Shown here: piece by piece, positions 9,101-18,041 of the stretch
Layout: every line of letters starts with the position of its first letter
Position numbering within the stretch: the first letter of the stretch is position 1
NCBI GenBank assembly: GCA_016713565.1
Contig: JADJOX010000001.1
Span: forward strand, 310,001 to 374,000
Source of the DNA: Ignavibacteriota bacterium
Lineage (GTDB): Bacteria; Bacteroidota; Ignavibacteria; Ignavibacteriales; Melioribacteraceae
Length of the DNA stretch: 64,000 nucleotides
Reading direction: 5' to 3'
Translations under genes and position numbers: made by a program
The notes under the pieces: generated by a model
What the model was told of the DNA's origin: nothing
The model's database searches: none
Seen by the model: only the letters and a program-made list of their open reading frames with translations

Positions 9101-10811
9101 GCGGTGGAGTAAATTCATTATTAATTTTATTTGAAGTTGCCAATTTGAGAGAATTATTCGCATAGCCAATTGATCTTTGGTTTTGCATGCCGAAACCAAA
9201 ATCAAGATCATGCAGAATCCATCTCCATTTTGCTCCATCCTTTTTCTCTCTCCACATTCTCATGTTTTGTTCTGGCCAGAAAACATTATCATAAAATATT
9301 TCACTAATTTGGTAATTGATATATTCATCAATATCCATCCAATTTTTAATAGTGTTGTAATTTTGTTCAACAGTTAAATCGGAATTTTCAATAAATGAGT
9401 AAAATGAATTATAATTCTCCGCGTCACCTTCCATTATTTCCGGAACTGATGTACCGTTGTATTCGAGCAAATCAATATTATCCGGATTTACATTATGAAG
9501 CGCGAATAAATAATTATTGTCAATTTTTTCTCTAATGTTATAAATTCCCCAATAATTGCCGTTTATAAAAACAATTGATGGTTTATAGGCTTGGCAATCA
9601 ATATCTATTTTGTTTATAAGTAAACTGTGCTGAAGTGCATCTCTAAAAAATGTATTTCTATTATCCGGCACTCCGGAATTTCTTAAATAAATGGAATTAA
9701 AAATTATGTTATTTCTTTCCTTAAAGATTTTATAATCAATTTCTTCCGATCCGTATTTGCTATCGGCAGAAATTGTGAATGATTTTTGAGGATAGAATAA
9801 TGAAGCTTGTCCGGTTAATCTTAAACCGGCATTTAAATTAAATCCCATATTCCCGTTTGGCTCAATTAATTCGATGCTTATAGGAATTTCTCTTTCCTTA
9901 AAGTTATTATTATATATTCCAAATGAATTATTGAATAAATTATTAGGCGCTGTTGATAATGAAATTATAGGTATACTAAAAGTATCATTTATAAAATATG
10001 ATTTTGAGATTATGTTACTCGGAAGGTTATTTGGATTATAAGCTCTAACTTTTAAAACTGTATTTTTATCAATAATAATTGGATTAGTATAATCAGTAGA
10101 ACTGCTAATTGGATCTGAGCCATCAAGCGTATATTTTATTACAGCATTTATATTTGGAGAAGTTACAGTGATATTTTGAGCTGAATTATAAACTCCGCTT
10201 TCCAAAGATATTGTTGGTTCCGCGGAATAATTTGTATTTAATATTCCTTCAGTTGTATTGGAAGAATTTGGAGTAGGTTCGCCAAAATAAAACCAATTAG
10301 AAGAACCATCGGGTTTTCTGCCCATAGAGACATTTTGTAATTGCAGATTAAAAGTGATAGAATCTACAACTAAAGTATCTGGATTAAATATCCCAATTTC
10401 TTCATTGGATCTGCCGAGTTTAAAATTAAGATGATAATATTTCGTCGTAAAATAATCAAAAGGATAATAGTTTCTTTTGTACGTTTGTCCGGGAAAGTTA
10501 TCAAATCCATCAGCCCAAAATCGCAAAAATCCTTTTGCATTTATAACTGTTTCAGCAGGAATTTTCCAACGAGTAGGATTTTTAAGATCATCAGTTAAAT
10601 AATATCCTGTAAGATCAACATCGTAATTTTCATCATTATAAATTTCTATCCAATCCGAATAATCATCAAAGTCAACAATATCCGCGTCAATAGAAACATT
10701 TGAAGCTAAAAATTCGTTGATAAATATTTTCGGAATTTGCTGAGCATAAATTATGTGATTTAAAATAAAAGCAAATAAAAAGTATAATAGATATTTAATC
10801 GATAAGTTCAT
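6168..10811 (-). CDS. Giant T9SS cargo: lamin-tail, CotH-kinase and beta-helix domains
   Basis: A 1547-residue secreted multidomain protein. In order: signal peptide (to about 23); lamin-tail domain (about 26-170, FINEFLASN, DWIEIYN); chitobiase-like Ig domain (about 197-272, YTLDGSDP); CotH kinase-like domain (about 300-680, with YWGIYNIREKID and WRWILHDLDFGFG near 528-541, the latter carrying the probable metal-binding Asp residues); an InlB-type B-repeat (about 695-770, GYKFVKWIG); a right-handed parallel beta-helix (about 780-1110); two further lamin-tail domains (from about 1142 and 1295); and a T9SS sorting domain (about 1455-1547). CotH domains can phosphorylate proteins in spore coats; the substrate here is unknown. 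It starts eight bases after the preceding Ycf48-like gene and is probably in its operon. Confidence 0.85.
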   Translation of the reverse strand: MNLSIKYLLYFLFAFILNHIIYAQQIPKIFINEFLASNVSIDADIVDFDDYSDWIEIYNDENYDVDLTGYYLTDDLKNPTRWKIPAETVINAKGFLRFWADGFDNFPGQTYKRNYYPFDYFTTKYYHLNFKLGRSNEEIGIFNPDTLVVDSITFNLQLQNVSMGRKPDGSSNWFYFGEPTPNSSNTTEGILNTNYSAEPTISLESGVYNSAQNITVTSPNINAVIKYTLDGSDPISSSTDYTNPIIIDKNTVLKVRAYNPNNLPSNIISKSYFINDTFSIPIISLSTAPNNLFNNSFGIYNNNFKEREIPISIELIEPNGNMGFNLNAGLRLTGQASLFYPQKSFTISADSKYGSEEIDYKIFKERNNIIFNSIYLRNSGVPDNRNTFFRDALQHSLLINKIDIDCQAYKPSIVFINGNYWGIYNIREKIDNNYLFALHNVNPDNIDLLEYNGTSVPEIMEGDAENYNSFYSFIENSDLTVEQNYNTIKNWMDIDEYINYQISEIFYDNVFWPEQNMRMWREKKDGAKWRWILHDLDFGFGMQNQRSIGYANNSLKLATSNKINNEFTPPLWSTLIFRKLLSNNEFKIKFIQRFSSYLNSIFHQDTVLSKINELQNVIAPEMSRHINRWRNGEFYYGNPIQNFSEWLNNVNVMKEFAQKRQGFQRQHIIDYFNLSGTAIVNLKFNNEFSGSVQINDVESIGHNSSNTFFKDIPIELKAVPNVGYKFVKWIGVPTEIAEQNPISILLTSDTLNVSAEFESFTVNTIENLISVNTTLTFSNSPYYALGNIVVDSNVTLSIESGVEILLLDNSKILVNGNLIINGTEENPVIIKPNESSKLWGALCIVNSTDSSIIKNLKIIGATKGFDYSRDRAAISTFNSNVHFEGITVDNVQAPIFSQYGNITIKNSKLYTEYSGDLINIKKATYASVENCELIGNDQFDSDGIDFDEISSGLIRNNKIYNVYGFNSDAIDLGEGAKNILIENNIIYNINDKGVSIGNGSSGIIKNNVIANCGMGVGIKDHNSYGYIQNNTFYGNQYGIACFEKNIGEGGGTADVINCIIADSKTSSILVDEISEINISFSLSNTEILTGTNNLNADPKFINDLFLSINSPAINSGDPNSAYDPDGSISDIGAHPFDQNRQIDLIINEIQYNPINGDDHKFLEVYNRSKFSLNLNNFKISGDINYTFENTPIASGEYFIIAKNKNLYEGNNYKVFQWQSGDLKNSLGNVLLWDNKDYVIDFVNYDGKFWWPEEANGKGPSLELQNTSFENMSAQNWKGSGKNGGTPGKSNNSVIFENIFINEFLTSNDSLTKDENNEFDDWIEIFNNNDFPMNIAGMYITDNFNNPCKLQISFNSSETTTIPAKKHILLWADEQAGQGILHLNFKLDKSGEQIGLVQVIDNDTVFVDSLTYRTQSTNISYGRYPDGTDNWKFINVPTPNDSNKIITNINEENILPTSFSLSQNYPNPFNPTTVIEYAIPNLKTGNIPLLQLKVFDLLGREVITLVNQKQKSGIYKVEFDASKLSSGVYLYQLKSGSFLQTKKMILLK

Positions 10812-10819
10812 TTACAATT

Positions 10820-13135
10820 TTATTTTAGTAATAACATTTTTTTTGATTGAATAAAAGAATCGTATTTGATTTGGTAATAATACACTCCGCTTGCCAGTCT
10901 GCTTCCATTAAAGTTAATTTTATGGAAGCCAGGATTTTGTACCTCGTTAACAAGAGTTTTTATTTTTCGTCCCAGAACATCATAAATTATTAATTCGACG
11001 TTTGGTGTTTCACTCTTTACATTTGCCGGGATATTATATTCAATTACTGTTGTAGGATTAAACGGGTTCGGATAATTTTGGTATAATTTAAAATCATTTG
11101 ATAATGAAGGTTTATTGTCAATCGCTGTTAAAATTGAATCCTTAGATTTTAACAGCAGTCCGTAATCTCCCGAAATCCAAACGTAAGAGTCTTTAATTTC
11201 AATATCGAACAATGGACCGATTAAATTATTTTCTACCAATTCCCAATTTTGACCGCCGTTTATTGTTTTAAAAATTACACCGTTACTGTTTGCGTCATTT
11301 CCCACAAACCAGCCGATCGAATTATCAATAAACACCATATCATTAATTTTATAATTAAAGTTGTTTACGTTTTCCCACGAATTTCCGCCGTTTGTAGTTT
11401 TTAGTAAAATATTTTCATATTCTGTTCCGTTAAAAAAGCTGCCGGTTATCCAAATGTTTAAATTATCCTTAAACGCAATTTTATTAAGCGGACCTTTAAC
11501 ATCGGTTTTTATTTCCTTCCATCCTGTACTCGGTGTATATTTTACCACTTCACCGTTTTCACCAACCGCAAATCCCAATGTATCATAAAATGAAATTGAA
11601 TTTAAGGTGTAATAAGTATTTTCAGTACTTTTAGAAATAAATTTTGTTTCCCAAGTGTTCCATCCGTCATTAGTTTCAACAATAATTGAACCGTTGGAAA
11701 TTGAATCTGAGTAATATCCGACAAGCCAGCCGTTATTATTGTCTATCATTTTTATATCATTTGCAATAAAATTGAAAGAATTGAATTTTTCTTCCATTGT
11801 TAAAACTTCTGACCAATTTTTACCTCTATCATTTGACTTAAATATTCGAGAAATAACTCCAAAGTTTCCCGTTTTTGTCAAAATATAAATATTGTCTTCA
11901 TCAATAAAATTTGTTCTTATAATTCTGTTTGGTGTTTCGTAAATAATTTCCCAGTTTTTGCCGCCGTCATTTGTCGAAAATATTTCACCGAACGAATTAA
12001 GAACATGAAGCCCGCCAACTTCATATCCGCCGAAAGCAATTCCGTTAAGTGAATCAGAAAAATTTATATTAATAAAAGGGCATGAATATTTCTGCATATC
12101 CCAGTTTCTTCCTCCATCGCCGCTTCTGTATAAAGCAAGATAATTACCTAAATTTCCTAAAATAATTCCTTCATTATTTTTGTTAAAAAATAAATCGGTA
12201 ATTGTAAACTGTGAAAAATTATAACTTTTGTTATAGAAATTAAAATTCGTATTTATTTTCGACCAGGAATTTCCGCCATCATTCGATTTTAAAAATTGCT
12301 TTACTTTACTTGTAAAATTCCATGTACTTAAATAAGCGGTTTGTTCATCAACAAATTGAAGTGTTCTAACATTATTAGAATCAAACTTGCAAATTGATTC
12401 CCAATTTTTTCCGGCGTCCGATGTTTTATAAATCAAATTATCAGAAGAATCGTCCAAAGCAGTAAAATATCCAACAGAATCATTAAGGAAAAATAATCTA
12501 TCAATATTTGCAATACCTTTAATTGGATGTTCATACCAAGTAATTCCACCATTGGTTGTTCTTAAAATGGAAGGTTTATAATTTATGTAGTTTGAATAAC
12601 ACATAATTCCAATATTGGTGTCAACAAACCAAATATATGTGTAAGAACCTACATAACCTTGAGGTGTAATATCATCCCAAGTTTCACCGCCGTTATTTGT
12701 GGCGATAACTTTATTATAACTGGTTGCGTATAAATGATCTTCGTCTAATGATTGAATTGAACTAAATCCATACCATTGATCATAAGGCTCATTGAACTTT
12801 GTTTGCCAGGTTTTTCCGCCATCTATTGTTTTTAAAATTAATAACGAAGTTGATAAATTATCACTGCATACAACCCATCCGGCATTTTCGCTAATGAATT
12901 TAAATTGCATAATGTATTTATTTTTGTCAAAGGGAATTTCCTCCCACGTTTCTCCCGCATCTGTTGTTTTAATAAAGGTTGATGGATAAATAAGAGCCCA
13001 GCCAACATCATCATTAATAAAATTGAACGTACTGGAATAATTTCCATTAATTCCTTCGTTAAGTTTCTGCCACTGAGAAAATACATTATTTAGAGATACA
13101 GCTAAGAAAAATGTTATAAGTGTTGTAATCTTCAT
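10820..13135 (-). CDS. Ycf48/BNR-type beta-propeller with T9SS sorting domain
   Basis: A 771-residue secreted protein. After a signal peptide (ITTLITFFLAVSLNNVFS) there are many repeats of the form TTDAGETWE, TIDGGKTWQT and SNDGGNSWSK, each followed by a strand and a phrase such as GWVVC or GWFVG. This is the sequence style of Ycf48-like and sialidase/BNR Asp-box propellers. The C-terminal sorting domain begins near residue 682 (QNYPNPFNP, LIIYDVLGRK, ASGVYYYQIKYDS, KKMLLLK). It is probably a surface or released propeller protein; ligand or enzyme activity cannot be assigned, since Asp-box repeats alone do not prove glycosidase activity. It sits in a minus-strand run with 8-12-base spacings to T9SS neighbours on both sides. 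Confidence 0.82.
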   Translation of the reverse strand: MKITTLITFFLAVSLNNVFSQWQKLNEGINGNYSSTFNFINDDVGWALIYPSTFIKTTDAGETWEEIPFDKNKYIMQFKFISENAGWVVCSDNLSTSLLILKTIDGGKTWQTKFNEPYDQWYGFSSIQSLDEDHLYATSYNKVIATNNGGETWDDITPQGYVGSYTYIWFVDTNIGIMCYSNYINYKPSILRTTNGGITWYEHPIKGIANIDRLFFLNDSVGYFTALDDSSDNLIYKTSDAGKNWESICKFDSNNVRTLQFVDEQTAYLSTWNFTSKVKQFLKSNDGGNSWSKINTNFNFYNKSYNFSQFTITDLFFNKNNEGIILGNLGNYLALYRSGDGGRNWDMQKYSCPFININFSDSLNGIAFGGYEVGGLHVLNSFGEIFSTNDGGKNWEIIYETPNRIIRTNFIDEDNIYILTKTGNFGVISRIFKSNDRGKNWSEVLTMEEKFNSFNFIANDIKMIDNNNGWLVGYYSDSISNGSIIVETNDGWNTWETKFISKSTENTYYTLNSISFYDTLGFAVGENGEVVKYTPSTGWKEIKTDVKGPLNKIAFKDNLNIWITGSFFNGTEYENILLKTTNGGNSWENVNNFNYKINDMVFIDNSIGWFVGNDANSNGVIFKTINGGQNWELVENNLIGPLFDIEIKDSYVWISGDYGLLLKSKDSILTAIDNKPSLSNDFKLYQNYPNPFNPTTVIEYNIPANVKSETPNVELIIYDVLGRKIKTLVNEVQNPGFHKINFNGSRLASGVYYYQIKYDSFIQSKKMLLLK

Positions 13136-13147
13136 AATATTAAATAG

Positions 13148-15097
13148 TTATTTGAGAATTAACATTTTTTTTGTTTGAGAAAAAATACCATATTTTAGTT
13201 GATAAAAATATACTCCGCTTGGCAGATCAGCTCCGCTAAATTGGATATTATAATTTCCGGGTTTTTGAATTTCATTAACCAAAGTTTTTATTTCTTTACC
13301 TAGAACATCATAAACTTTTAATGATACTTTAATATTGTCATCCAGAATTTGTTTAGGATATTTAGAAGTATTAAGATTCTGAAATGAATTCGGCACGAAA
13401 GATTGCGGAATACTGTATTCAATATTTGTTGTAGGATTAAAAGGGTTAGGGTAATTCTGAGAAAGAGAAATGTCTGTTGGAATATTAGTCAAATTATCAT
13501 TTATTCCTACAACAGTTGTATCTCCGTAAAGATTTCCATTTATTACGCAACCTAAAAGAGTAGTAGTTGAATTACCAAAATCAAATGAATTTAATCGCTC
13601 TGTGATTCCCAATCCTTGGACAAATGACATTCTAAATGTCGATAAGGTATTAAGATAATAGTATTTTAAATAATTTTTATTATTCCATAAATATTGAGAT
13701 GATTCCAAAACGTTTAATAAAATACCTTCTGATATTTCAATATTTTCCCCAATTTGAGATATTAGATTCGTAAAGAGATATTCGTTATCAAAACTTAAGG
13801 AATCTTTTTGAAAAATATTTCCTGTCAAAGTATCAATCCTTAACCATTTTGTATAATTAGTGGAATTATCCTTTAAACAAAAGTAATGCAAACCAGATTC
13901 TGTAGTTGTATCTTTAATAATTTCCTCCGAATAGGAAATATTAAAATAAATTGGGACTAATTCGTAGTAAACACCCGAAGTATTGTATGTCCATTTATTT
14001 CCAACTGAAAGGGGATACAAGTCTAAACTTTTTTTAATTGACTTTTTGACTATATATGTTAAAGAATCATTTTCAATTTTTATAATTCCATTCGGAACGC
14101 TTACAAATAAAATATCTTGTAAAGGTTTTTTATACATACCGCTTGGATGATGTGGAACTTTCCAAGAGTTAATAAATGTTTTACCTGAATCGTTTAATTT
14201 ATAAATTTCGTTTCCGGTTGCTATGAAAACATTGTTTGATGAGGAATCGTCTACACAAACAATTTTGTCTGGATAAGGAAGGTCGATAAAATTCCATGAA
14301 CTATTGTTTCCTTCGTTGTTCGAATAATAAAATTCACCGTAGGTTCTTGAGAATTCCTTTTCAATACTTTCAAATTGATTTGTCACTAAATAAATATGTT
14401 TTTGATCTTTATTAAAATAAACCGTATTACTATTTTCTTTATTTACAAAAACATTTAAATCAATAAAAGTTTTTCCGCTGTCATCTGATTTAGCTAAATG
14501 ATTTTGTGAATTTATACCTAGCACTTTTGATTGGTCATATGGGAAAAATGATAAATATTTTACACTATTATCAATGTTTGAAGAAGCTAATTCCCAAGAC
14601 CAGTTTAAACCGCCATCAGAACTTTTAATAAACTGGTGATTATATATTGCGTAAATTAAATTTGGATCAGATTTAGATATAAATATATCTTCAATAAAAC
14701 CCAATAATCCAAAAATCTCACCAACATCCGAACGAATTATTCTTGAATCTGGATCAATCCCAAGTGAGTTAACTGAATAAATGCATTTTTGAGGATCGTT
14801 ATTCACAAATCCAATATTTTCTATGTGTCTGAATTGAAGATGGTTTTCCGGATAATAGATTTTTTCCCACCCTTTATCAATTATTCTTCTTGTTTTTGTA
14901 TTAATATTATATAAGAAAAAATTAAAAATTGAAGAATCAACATCATCGTTAAAAAATGATTGCTTAGTTTGATAGACTAAATATGAATTACCGTCGTTGC
15001 CCTCAAACCCATGCATAGAAATAATTGTAGTATCGGTTTGAGGATATATAATGCCATAATAAAAAATACTAATTAATAATAAGTTTATCTTTTTCAT
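13148..15097 (-). CDS. T9SS-secreted protein with Asp-box-like N-terminal region
   Basis: A 649-residue protein with a signal peptide (INLLLISIFYYGIIYPQ). The N-terminal half has a few Asp-box-like repeats (SSDGGLNWSWE, SDDSGKTFIDL, NEGNNSSWNF, LNDSGKTF), suggesting a degenerate propeller. The section at about 370-530 (PLSVGNKWTYNTSG, WLRIDTLTGNIFQKD) resembles a lipocalin-like module common in Ignavibacteria secreted proteins, but I cannot name it. A T9SS sorting domain starts near 545. The gene is the first of a three-gene run, and its upstream region holds the repeat at 15126-15137, which looks partly like a sigma-54 promoter. Function unknown. Confidence 0.75.
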   Translation of the reverse strand: MKKINLLLISIFYYGIIYPQTDTTIISMHGFEGNDGNSYLVYQTKQSFFNDDVDSSIFNFFLYNINTKTRRIIDKGWEKIYYPENHLQFRHIENIGFVNNDPQKCIYSVNSLGIDPDSRIIRSDVGEIFGLLGFIEDIFISKSDPNLIYAIYNHQFIKSSDGGLNWSWELASSNIDNSVKYLSFFPYDQSKVLGINSQNHLAKSDDSGKTFIDLNVFVNKENSNTVYFNKDQKHIYLVTNQFESIEKEFSRTYGEFYYSNNEGNNSSWNFIDLPYPDKIVCVDDSSSNNVFIATGNEIYKLNDSGKTFINSWKVPHHPSGMYKKPLQDILFVSVPNGIIKIENDSLTYIVKKSIKKSLDLYPLSVGNKWTYNTSGVYYELVPIYFNISYSEEIIKDTTTESGLHYFCLKDNSTNYTKWLRIDTLTGNIFQKDSLSFDNEYLFTNLISQIGENIEISEGILLNVLESSQYLWNNKNYLKYYYLNTLSTFRMSFVQGLGITERLNSFDFGNSTTTLLGCVINGNLYGDTTVVGINDNLTNIPTDISLSQNYPNPFNPTTNIEYSIPQSFVPNSFQNLNTSKYPKQILDDNIKVSLKVYDVLGKEIKTLVNEIQKPGNYNIQFSGADLPSGVYFYQLKYGIFSQTKKMLILK

Positions 15098-15125
15098 CTA
15101 TTTACCTTTGGTCTTGAATTAACAC

Positions 15126-15137
15126 AACTTATGTGCC
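15126..15137 (-). repeat. Third copy of a 12-bp repeat, 29 bases before a start codon
   Basis: On the minus strand this reads GGCACATAAGTT, identical to one arm of the hairpin at 15261-15363 (15352-15363) and nearly complementary to the other arm (15270-15280). With the following bases it reads GGCAC-N5-TTGTG, which is also a weak match to a sigma-54 -24/-12 element (the C of the -12 GC is missing). It lies just upstream of the gene starting at 15097. It may be a promoter, an alternative pairing partner for the hairpin, or both. Confidence 0.4.
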
Positions 15138-15260
15138 TTTTTTATTGTCTGAAAATAAAAATTTAGATTTGTTTTTGATTCAAAATTCAATATAAAATAA
15201 TTATTATTTTATAATTTTTCAGTTTGTTGAATTTATTTTCAGAAATTTGAAAAATGATTT

Positions 15261-15363
15261 AAAAAAACAGCACACAAGTTATTTAGACATGCCTCCTATG
15301 CAGATTTAATTTTTGAACTTTACTCAAAAATTTTAGTCTGTTCTGTCTAAAAACTTATGTGCC
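15261..15363 (-). terminator. Long structured hairpin with T-run after the VIT/vWA gene
   Basis: Read on the minus strand, this begins eight bases after the stop codon of the gene at 15371-17548. An outer stem of about 19 pairs joins 15344-15362 with 15270-15289 (one bulge, one G-U). A separate inner hairpin has a 9-bp stem (15308-15316 with 15324-15332). Seven T residues follow the outer stem (15267-15261). As a whole it fits a large rho-independent terminator, but about 100 nt with two nested stems is much longer than usual, so a 3'-UTR RNA or a MITE-like inverted repeat is also possible. Confidence 0.6.
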
Positions 15364-15370
15364 GAAGAAT

Positions 15371-17548
15371 TTATTTTACTAAAACTAATTTTAAAGTCTG
15401 AACTTTACCCGCATGCTGCATAACAAAGAAATAATTTCCGCTTGCGACTAAAGAATTATTGTCATTTTCACCATTCCAATAAAATTCAAATTCATTTGTT
15501 TCGTTTAATCCAACTGAAGGTATGAAAGTTTTTACAACTTGACCAAGTACATTATAAATTTTAAATGAAGCCGTTTCAGGGTTTATGTTTTTACTTAATC
15601 TTATTTTTATTGTTGTTTGATTATTAAACGGGTTAGGATAAGACGTAAATAAAGTATCTGAATTTACTTCATCTTTTTCTTCAATGTCTACAACCCAGTC
15701 ACCATTTCCGTCATCAAGAATAAAATTTGGATCAGTTATGTCGACTTCCATTCCCGGTTCCAAACATAAAAACGCCGTATAATTTGTTAATATTTTTTTG
15801 CTTACGCTCAAATCAATAATTTCATAAATTTCTTGATTTGTCAAAATTGAGTAATAGTCATAATAATTCGCGCTTCCTTGAATATTATCGATAAACTTGC
15901 CTGCCCAAATTACATCGGAAATTGAATCGGATTCAACAATATTTTCCGCACTGATTTCTTCTGAATTTGAAAAAGGTTTCCCATCATAGATTCCATTAAG
16001 TTCGATCTTAAATGGAAGTTCACCGATGTATTTTCCTATTTGAATAATTGGTGAGTTTAATGAAATTAAATCATTATTAGAGTTAATATCAAATCTGCCG
16101 TAAGTGAATCCATTCTGAAGACTAGTATGCAGATCATAAATTGTTAATAATTCACTAAGCGAGCCGAACAAATTATTCATCATACTGCTTAAAGAAATAT
16201 TGTAATCAACATAAAAAACGTTTCCGCCGGTTAGTTTGGCTAAATTCTCATAAAAATAAGCATTCCCTTTATATTCCTTGTTTCCGTAATAATACCAATT
16301 GTAATTTTGACTTTGATAATCGCCGATATTTATCGGAATTACAGTGTTCATCATTTTCATTAAATCTTTTATTAATGAATTTGCCGCATCTGCATTGCCG
16401 AATTGATCTGAATTTGAAAGCAGAACAATTTGTCCATCCGAATTATTTTCATTAATAAATTCGATTCCGTTTGATAACAAAGACGGCAAATTACTGTAAT
16501 TGGAAATCATATTTTGCGAAATATTTTCAAAAGTATTTTCAATGGAAATACTATCCGCAGAAATCCAATTAGTACTTATTCTATTAATTGTTTTGTTAGA
16601 TAAAATAATATTGAAGGAATCCTTTGCTGTAAAATTCTGATGCAGCATAAGTTTTAGATTATTAAAAATTTCTTTTGATGTTGTGTTACTTTCTGAGATT
16701 TGATAATCTATCAAAACGGCGACCTTTTTATTTTTTATCACATTTTCCGGAATTGATGGCAGAAAAACTAATTGATAAATATTTTCATCTCCTTCAAATT
16801 TACTTACGTATGTTCCGTTTTTAAATGGTGAATCTAAAGAAAAAGTCAAATTTGAATTTGAATAAATTTCATTTTTAACGAGATTCATTTGAAGAAAATT
16901 GCCATTCGCGGAATCAATCACCTCAGAAAACGATTTATCCGAAAATTCTAAAACTTTCGGATTCTTCCATTCCGGAGTAAGCATAGTTTGTAAATTAAAA
17001 TTCTGCATTTGAATGTATGAACATTGTAATAATTCAATTGGAATTACAGTTTTTACATTTACAGAATTCCAATCCGCTGGAACTAAAAACGTAAGTTTGA
17101 CTTTTCTTGTTTCATCACCGGCTAAAGGAAAAACCCTTAGTTCATATTGGTCATTATTATTTTTTACAAGAATTGATGGATCTTGCCTTCTTCCAACTAT
17201 TTGCTCATAAATTTGAGATGCTGTCCAGCGGTCAAGAATTTTTCCTTTAATTATTTCTCCGTTAAACCAAAGCCAAGAATCATGTACAATTGAATTTTTC
17301 GGAAGATTAAAGTTATAAATTACCTCAACGGTATCTTGATGAGTTAAGCCCAAATTAATTGCTGAAAATGTTAAATATAAATTATACTCAAAATAAATTC
17401 CCTTAGGCTGAATTGAAAGCGATGCTTCTTTAATAGTACCTTGACCAACATACCAGCGCTGTGGATCATTTATCCAAAGGCTTGAGTATGCATTAGTAGT
17501 TATTGTTAATAATAAAACTAAAATTACTGCTTGTAAAAAATATTTCAT
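15371..17548 (-). CDS. VIT and vWA domain protein with divergent T9SS-type sorting domain
   Basis: A 725-residue secreted protein. A signal peptide (FLQAVILVLLLTITTNAYS) precedes a VIT domain (about 20-170, with the family's WLWFNGEIIKGKILDRW, ASQIYEQIVGRRQDP and RVFPLAGDETRKV blocks). A vWA-like domain follows (about 275-460). Its metal-binding DxSxS motif is degenerate: the strand reads VAVLIDYQISES, so Asp is kept but the first Ser is Gln. The C-terminus (SYPNPFNNQTTIKI, FKIYNVLGQVVKTF, ASGNYFFVMQ, KLVLVK) is a T9SS sorting domain of a different flavour from its neighbours. It is bounded on both sides by strong terminators and so is probably transcribed alone. Adhesion is a reasonable guess from the domains. 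Confidence 0.82.
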   Translation of the reverse strand: MKYFLQAVILVLLLTITTNAYSSLWINDPQRWYVGQGTIKEASLSIQPKGIYFEYNLYLTFSAINLGLTHQDTVEVIYNFNLPKNSIVHDSWLWFNGEIIKGKILDRWTASQIYEQIVGRRQDPSILVKNNNDQYELRVFPLAGDETRKVKLTFLVPADWNSVNVKTVIPIELLQCSYIQMQNFNLQTMLTPEWKNPKVLEFSDKSFSEVIDSANGNFLQMNLVKNEIYSNSNLTFSLDSPFKNGTYVSKFEGDENIYQLVFLPSIPENVIKNKKVAVLIDYQISESNTTSKEIFNNLKLMLHQNFTAKDSFNIILSNKTINRISTNWISADSISIENTFENISQNMISNYSNLPSLLSNGIEFINENNSDGQIVLLSNSDQFGNADAANSLIKDLMKMMNTVIPINIGDYQSQNYNWYYYGNKEYKGNAYFYENLAKLTGGNVFYVDYNISLSSMMNNLFGSLSELLTIYDLHTSLQNGFTYGRFDINSNNDLISLNSPIIQIGKYIGELPFKIELNGIYDGKPFSNSEEISAENIVESDSISDVIWAGKFIDNIQGSANYYDYYSILTNQEIYEIIDLSVSKKILTNYTAFLCLEPGMEVDITDPNFILDDGNGDWVVDIEEKDEVNSDTLFTSYPNPFNNQTTIKIRLSKNINPETASFKIYNVLGQVVKTFIPSVGLNETNEFEFYWNGENDNNSLVASGNYFFVMQHAGKVQTLKLVLVK

Positions 17549-17584
17549 ACAGACCTCACAAATATTTTATAGAATGCAATCATC

Positions 17585-17623
17585 AAAAAAAAAGACTGGA
17601 AAAAAAAACGAGCTTTTCCAGTC
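17585..17623 (-). terminator. Rho-independent terminator
   Basis: A perfect 10-bp stem (GACTGGAAAA at 17594-17603 with TTTTCCAGTC at 17614-17623, loop 10 nt) is followed on the minus strand by nine T residues (17593-17585). It closes the operon whose last gene is at 17640-18014. Confidence 0.88.
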
Positions 17624-17639
17624 ATATTTTAGGGGGTTA

Positions 17640-18014
17640 TCAATAATAATTTACAAACTTTGAAGATTTTATATTTTCAAAGAAATTTACAATTTTTGGT
17701 GAAATTTCCATTGAATCTAGTTCAATACTATAATCAAGATTCAATAGTTCCATAAAAGTAATTCGTGCATCCAAAAATTTATTTAATGAAAACTCTGAAA
17801 CTCCTTTGACTATTAATATATCTTGAATGTCTTTTTTTGATTGATTTTGTTCTTTTAAAATTATGTTTGCCTGCTCAATTGCTTTTTCATATTCGCAATT
17901 GTGATAATATTTTTTCATTACTTTGTGCGGATTGTCGGATTCAAAAAGTGAAAAAAGCGATATGGTTAACATGAAAGTAAATAATAAAAATGTTTTTATT
18001 TGATATGAGTTCAT
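17640..18014 (-). CDS. Small secreted TPR-like protein, paralogue of its upstream neighbour
   Basis: A 124-residue protein with an N-terminal hydrophobic segment (TFLLFTFMLTISLFSLF) and a single helical repeat region. Residues about 38-118 (EYEKAIEQANIIL, GVSEFSLNKFLDARITFMELL, LDSMEISPKIVNFF) align without difficulty to residues about 30-112 of the DUF5683 protein just upstream (NYQKVISQSEELL, ASSQYSISDFENSRKSF, LDSSQFSPKLVDFF). It is thus a stand-alone copy of that sensor or scaffold module without the membrane part. A good sigma-54-like element lies 28 bases upstream of the start. Function unknown; the repeat suggests protein binding. Confidence 0.7.
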   Translation of the reverse strand: MNSYQIKTFLLFTFMLTISLFSLFESDNPHKVMKKYYHNCEYEKAIEQANIILKEQNQSKKDIQDILIVKGVSEFSLNKFLDARITFMELLNLDYSIELDSMEISPKIVNFFENIKSSKFVNYY

Positions 18015-18041
18015 GATATTATTTTGACTTTAAATTATTTA

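Noticed and set aside
15270..15363. MITE or insertion-sequence end
   Set aside because: No transposase and no target duplication are visible; the T-run and position after a stop fit a terminator better, though copies elsewhere in the genome would reopen this.
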